DNA of 64,000 bases from G963422745 sp965214285 (lineage in GTDB: Bacteria; Actinomycetota; Acidimicrobiia; Acidimicrobiales; Aldehydirespiratoraceae). Under the pieces are notes generated by a model. That model was not told the origin of the DNA, ran no database searches, and saw only the letters and a list, made by a program, of their open reading frames with translations. The position numbers and the translations under genes are program-made. Below, one piece after another: positions 60,626 to 64,000 of the stretch; positions within the stretch are counted from its first letter, which is position 1; each line of letters begins with the position of its first letter. The DNA is taken from positions 2,976,001 through 3,040,000 of the forward strand of contig OZ243946.1 in assembly GCA_965214285.1 (NCBI GenBank). The letters run 5' to 3'.

Positions 60626-60931
60626 ATGGCCGAGCTAGTTCCCGGTGCCCGATTCCAGAGCACCGTCTGCACCACCGAGGTGATCGTGGTCCGAGGGCCA
60701 GGCGAGGTCGATCTGTGCTGCGGCGGCGCTCCGATGGCGCCGGTCGGCAGCGCCGCGGTCAGCGGCGAGCCCGCAGCCGACGCCGCCGAGGGCTCGCTGC
60801 TCGGCAAGCGCTACACCGACTCCGCCGACAGCATCGAGCTGCTGGTCACCAAGTCAGGCGACGGCTCGCTCGCCGTCGGGGGTGAGCTTCTGGCGGTGGC
60901 CCAGCCCAAGACGCTGCCCGCCTCGGACTGA
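60626..60931 (+). CDS. Small conserved protein of unknown function
   Basis: A 101-residue protein with a strong GGGAGG ribosome binding site before ATG 60626. It reads GARFQSTVCTTEVIVVRGPG, VDLCCGGAPMAPVGS, LGKRYTDSADSIELLVTKSG and ends AVAQPKTLPASD. Three cysteines (TVC, DLCCGG) could bind metal. It resembles small actinobacterial proteins found next to acyl-CoA synthetase genes, as here; no function is known to me. Confidence 0.8.
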   Translation: MAELVPGARFQSTVCTTEVIVVRGPGEVDLCCGGAPMAPVGSAAVSGEPAADAAEGSLLGKRYTDSADSIELLVTKSGDGSLAVGGELLAVAQPKTLPASD

Positions 60932-61103
60932 GCGCCGGCCGCCGCCATCGGCCTCGGACCGTTGCGCCTGCCTTCGCCGCTCGTGGCCGCCTGTCCGCCC
61001 TGCCCGCCTCTCACCTCGGCCAATCCCGCACCGCCGGCTGGTCCCGTGCAACTGCCTTCGCCGCTCGTGGCCGCCTCTCCCCCGTCGTCATGAACCCGTC
61101 GTC

Positions 61104-62762
61104 ATGAACCTGCTGACGCTGCTGGAGATGGCCGCCGAAGGCGCAGGCGACCGCATCGCCGTCGGCGACCCAGCGGACGGGCTCAGCTACAGCCGCCTCC
61201 TCGAATGCGTCGGCGCGGCAGCCGAGCGCTTCGCAGCATCGGCCGCCGAGCGGGTGGTGCTCTGCGACGAGTCGAGCCCGGCGGTTCCGATCGCCCTGTT
61301 CGCGGCCGCCGCGGCGGGCATGCCCTATGTGCCGCTCAACTACCGCCTTCCCGACGACGAGCTGCGCCATCTCGGCGCTCGGGTGCAGCCGGCTCTGGCC
61401 GTCGCCGATGAGGCAAGCGCCGCCCGCCTGGGCGCCCTCGACGGCGTGGAGGTCATCGAGCGCAGCCGCCTGCTGGGCTGGCCTGGCCACAACGACGCCG
61501 AGCGCCGCCATGACGAGGCCGCCGACGTCGATGCGACCAGCGGCGACACAGCGGGCGACAGCGGCACGCGCCCTCACAGCACAGCGGCAGCCGCGCCCGC
61601 GGCCTCGGGAGGCGACGACATCGCCGTGCTGCTGTTCACCAGCGGCACCACCGGCGACCCCAAGTCCGCGGTGCTGCGTCACCGGCATCTGACGTCGTAT
61701 GTGCTCGGCTCGGTCGAGTTCATGGGCGCAGGCCCCGACGAGGCCGTGATCGTCAGCGTGCCGCCGTATCACATCGCGGGCGTGGCCTCGGTGCTGTCCT
61801 CGGTGTACGCGGGGCGGCGCATCGTGATGCTGCCGCGCTTCGACGCGGATGCCTGGATCGACACCGTGGCGAGCCAAGGCGTGACCCACGCCATGGTGGT
61901 GCCCACCATGCTGGCCCGCATCGTCGAGGCCCTGGAGCGCCGTGGCGGCGAGCCGATGCTGGCGCCGCAGACCCTCTCCTACGGCGGAGGGCGGATGCCG
62001 CTGCCGGTGATCAGCCGGGCGCTGGAACTGTTCCCGATCACCGGCTTCGTCAACGCCTACGGGCTCACCGAGACCAGCTCCACCATCGCCCTGCTCGGCC
62101 CCGATGAGCACCGCATCGCCCAGTACAGCGACGACCCCGCGGCCCGGCAGCGCCTGGTGAGCGTGGGCCGGGTGCTGCCCGGCGTGGAGGTGGCGATCCG
62201 CGACGACCGGGGCCGTGACCTGCCCGCGGGCACGCCTGGCGAGGTGTTCGTGCGGGGCGAGCAGGTGTCGGGCGAGTACCTCGACGAGGGCTCGCTGCTG
62301 ATCGACGGCTGGTTCCCGACCCACGACGGCGGCTACATCGACGACGACGGCTACCTGGTGGTCACCGGCCGCAACGACGACGTGATCATCCGCGGCGGCG
62401 AGAACATGTCGCCCGGCGAGATCGAGAACGTGGTGCTCAGCCATCCCGGGGTCAAGGACGCCGCGGCCATCGGCGTGCCCAGCACCCACTGGGGCGAGAA
62501 GGTGGTGCTGGTGGTGGTGCCGGCCGACAGCGGCGAACCCGAGCCGGCCGATGGCGCCGAGCCGGCCGACGACACAGCGGCCGACGACACAGCCGCCGCC
62601 GAGCTGGCCGAGGCGCTCAGGGATCTGGTGCGCGAGCGGCTGCGATCCAGCCGGGTGCCTGAGCACGTGATCGTGCGCGCCGAGCTGCCCTACAACGACA
62701 CCGGCAAGCTGCTGCGCCGCCTGCTGCGCGAGGAGTACGCCGCTCTCGGAGACGTCGGCTGA
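61104..62762 (+). CDS. Acyl-CoA synthetase (AMP-forming)
   Basis: A 552-residue ANL-superfamily enzyme that activates a carboxylic acid with ATP and CoA. The P-loop motif is VLLFTSGTTGDPKSAVLRH; then NAYGLTETSSTIALLG, and the C-terminal hinge and catalytic motifs GWFPTHDGGYIDDDGYLVVT, GRNDDVIIRGGENMSPGEIE and the acyl-transfer lysine in ELPYNDTGKLLRRLL. Two Asp/Ala/Pro-rich low-complexity inserts interrupt it (about 145-175 and 480-505). ATG 61104 lies in a 14-bp direct duplication (CGTCGTCATGAACC); the first copy's ATG is out of frame. Confidence 0.93.
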   Translation: MNLLTLLEMAAEGAGDRIAVGDPADGLSYSRLLECVGAAAERFAASAAERVVLCDESSPAVPIALFAAAAAGMPYVPLNYRLPDDELRHLGARVQPALAVADEASAARLGALDGVEVIERSRLLGWPGHNDAERRHDEAADVDATSGDTAGDSGTRPHSTAAAAPAASGGDDIAVLLFTSGTTGDPKSAVLRHRHLTSYVLGSVEFMGAGPDEAVIVSVPPYHIAGVASVLSSVYAGRRIVMLPRFDADAWIDTVASQGVTHAMVVPTMLARIVEALERRGGEPMLAPQTLSYGGGRMPLPVISRALELFPITGFVNAYGLTETSSTIALLGPDEHRIAQYSDDPAARQRLVSVGRVLPGVEVAIRDDRGRDLPAGTPGEVFVRGEQVSGEYLDEGSLLIDGWFPTHDGGYIDDDGYLVVTGRNDDVIIRGGENMSPGEIENVVLSHPGVKDAAAIGVPSTHWGEKVVLVVVPADSGEPEPADGAEPADDTAADDTAAAELAEALRDLVRERLRSSRVPEHVIVRAELPYNDTGKLLRRLLREEYAALGDVG

Positions 62763-62766
62763 GGCC

Positions 62767-63768
62767 GTGCGCGCCGTTCGCTGGACGCTGAGCGAGGCGG
62801 CCGCGGCCACCGCAGCGCCCGCCGGCGAGCACAGGCGGCGGATCGGCTGCGCGCTAGGCGTGCCCGTCGTGGTGGTAGACGGCGCCGGCCACAGCTCCGG
62901 GGACGGCGCACGGGCTGGCGAAGCGGCGGAGGTGGCGAGCCGCCTGGCCTCGCTGCCGGCGGTGTCCATCGCCTGCGGCATGCCCGACGACGAGGCTGCC
63001 GGCTTCGATGTCTGCAGCGACGACCCCGAGCCGCTGGTGGCCTCGGTTCTCAGCCGCCCGCATGCCGCGGTCGTCGCCGCTCAGGTGCTGCGCGCCGGCG
63101 AGCGCCTGAGCACCGCGGACGGGCTGCTGGCAGAGTCGCTGGCGTATGCGGCCCTGCAGGGCGGGCCGGAGCACCAAGCGTGGCTGGCCCGCCAGGGACG
63201 CAGGGTGCGGCGCGACCTCGACCGGCCGCGCCTGGCGCTCCTCGATCCACCCAGCGGCCCGCTGGAGCTGATCCTGGACCGGCCCCGCCTGCACAACCTC
63301 ATGGACGCGGCGATGCGCGACCAGCTCGCCGAGGCGCTGCGCACCGTCGCCGCGCTGGACCCGCCCCGGCGGCTGCTGTGGCGGGCCAATGGGCCGAGCT
63401 TCTGCGCGGGCGGCGACCCCGCCGAATTCGGCACGACCGCCGATCCGGCGACAGCGCACATCGTGCGGTCCTCGGCCAACGTGGCGCCCTTGCTGGCGGA
63501 GCTGGGCGAGCGGGTCAGCGTGGTGATCGACGGCCCCGCCGTGGGCGCCGGGATCGAGCTGGCGGCCTTCTGCGCCGACATCGCAGCAGGCCCCGCTGCG
63601 CGCTTCGCGCTGCCCGAGCTGGCGATGGGCCTGATCCCCGGTGCAGGAGGGACGCTGAGCATTCCCCGCCGGATCGGCCGTCGGCGGACCCTGCGGTGGC
63701 TGCTGCTCGGCTCGGAGATCGGCCCCGAGACGGCGCTGGACTGGGGCCTGGTGGACCGCCTGGCCTGA
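62767..63768 (+). CDS. Enoyl-CoA hydratase/isomerase family protein
   Basis: A 333-residue crotonase-fold protein from GTG 62767, 4 nt after the synthetase. The crotonase core (about 165-333) has LELILDRPRLHNLMDAAMRD, PSFCAGGDPAEFG (oxyanion), VVIDGPAVGAGIELAAFCAD and FALPELAMGLIPGAGGTLSI. It is preceded by about 160 residues with a degenerate crotonase-like strand order and ADGLLAESLAYAALQGGPEH, which looks like the C-terminal helix of a crotonase placed before the core. Substrate unknown; it probably handles the acyl-CoA made by the upstream synthetase. Confidence 0.85.
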   Translation: MRAVRWTLSEAAAATAAPAGEHRRRIGCALGVPVVVVDGAGHSSGDGARAGEAAEVASRLASLPAVSIACGMPDDEAAGFDVCSDDPEPLVASVLSRPHAAVVAAQVLRAGERLSTADGLLAESLAYAALQGGPEHQAWLARQGRRVRRDLDRPRLALLDPPSGPLELILDRPRLHNLMDAAMRDQLAEALRTVAALDPPRRLLWRANGPSFCAGGDPAEFGTTADPATAHIVRSSANVAPLLAELGERVSVVIDGPAVGAGIELAAFCADIAAGPAARFALPELAMGLIPGAGGTLSIPRRIGRRRTLRWLLLGSEIGPETALDWGLVDRLA

Positions 63769-63835
63769 CCCGCCTGAACCACGCCGCGGCCTGACCCGCC
63801 TCCGGGAGACCCGAGATCGCCTGGGAAGTAGCCGT

Positions 63836-64000
63836 CTAGGAAGACAGCGCCCGGGCCAGGGCGTCGCGGATGGCCTCGCGGGTGGCGTCGGGCGCCTCCA
63901 CGGGGATCATGTGGCCGACGCCTTCGATCGTGGCCACGTGCGCGTCGACGCAGGCCTCGATCAGCGGCCGGGCCCGCTTGACCGGGGTCATCTTGTCGAG
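63836..64000 (-). CDS. Alpha/beta hydrolase, C-terminal fragment at the window edge
   Basis: The minus-strand frame that ends at TAG (63838-63836) reads LIEACVDAHVATIEGVGHMI and PVEAPDATREAIRDALARAL. The GVGHMIPVEAPD segment with its catalytic His is the usual C-terminus of alpha/beta hydrolases. The rest, including the nucleophile, lies beyond the window. Confidence 0.75.
   Translation of the reverse strand, partial: LDKMTPVKRARPLIEACVDAHVATIEGVGHMIPVEAPDATREAIRDALARALSS

Noticed and set aside
1..64000. Prophage or complete insertion sequence
   Set aside because: No integrase, terminase, capsid or intact transposase was found; only one transposase tail is present.

Overview
The window looks like a chromosome segment of a high-GC actinobacterium, most likely from the Acidimicrobiia or a related marine or host-associated lineage. 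The signs are very high GC with strong GC preference at third codon positions, a CarD-type regulator, many acyl-CoA dehydrogenases, CaiB/BaiF CoA-transferases and a crotonase, a short phosphoserine-pathway SerA with an actinobacterial-type SerC, and frequent TANNNT -10 elements lying 6-8 nt before start codons (leaderless transcripts). The genus-level assignment is inference; no rRNA is present.

Layout. 1-2.7 kb: the end of a restriction-modification-like pair (probable PD-(D/E)xK nuclease and DNA methyltransferase), then a hypothetical gene with a structured leader. 2.9-18.4 kb: CarD, then CoA-thioester and redox genes (thiolase-SDR-luciferase-like operon, three acyl-CoA dehydrogenases of which two are translationally coupled, a double-length CoA-transferase), an ArsI/CadI-type metalloenzyme, a tRNA-Pro, an MFS exporter and a K+ channel with an RCK domain. 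18.6-27.1 kb: seven tandem paralogous lipoproteins, six of them with the same promoter cassette; I do not recognise the family and it is the most striking novel locus here.

27.2-39.5 kb: a lower-GC accessory island between tRNA-Glu(CTC) and tRNA-Gln(CTG). It holds an AbiE-like HTH/nucleotidyltransferase pair with palindromic operators, a DISARM-like drmA-drmB operon whose third gene is a large superfamily-I helicase instead of drmC, two head-to-head truncated fragments (one from a DNA methylase), a RES/Xre toxin-antitoxin pair with a truncated toxin, and an IS481-like transposase tail. The reading I favour is a remodelled defence island that lost its methylase.

39.7-64 kb: core metabolism. 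gltX, a hypothetical gene, cimA, ilvE and leuB run on the minus strand, with greA, leuC and leuD diverging on the plus strand. Together cimA, leuC, leuD, leuB and ilvE supply most of a citramalate route to isoleucine and overlap with leucine synthesis. Next come a secreted beta-propeller lipoprotein, a small membrane-anchored protein, an aspC-type aminotransferase/S9 peptidase/short serA operon divergent from serC, and another acyl-CoA cluster (acyl-CoA carboxylase, CoA-transferase, small conserved protein, acyl-CoA synthetase, crotonase, and the tail of an alpha/beta hydrolase).

Recurring oddities are short tandem duplications at gene ends and Ala/Pro/Gly/Asp-rich low-complexity inserts inside housekeeping enzymes, including one right after the KMSKS-like loop of GltX.
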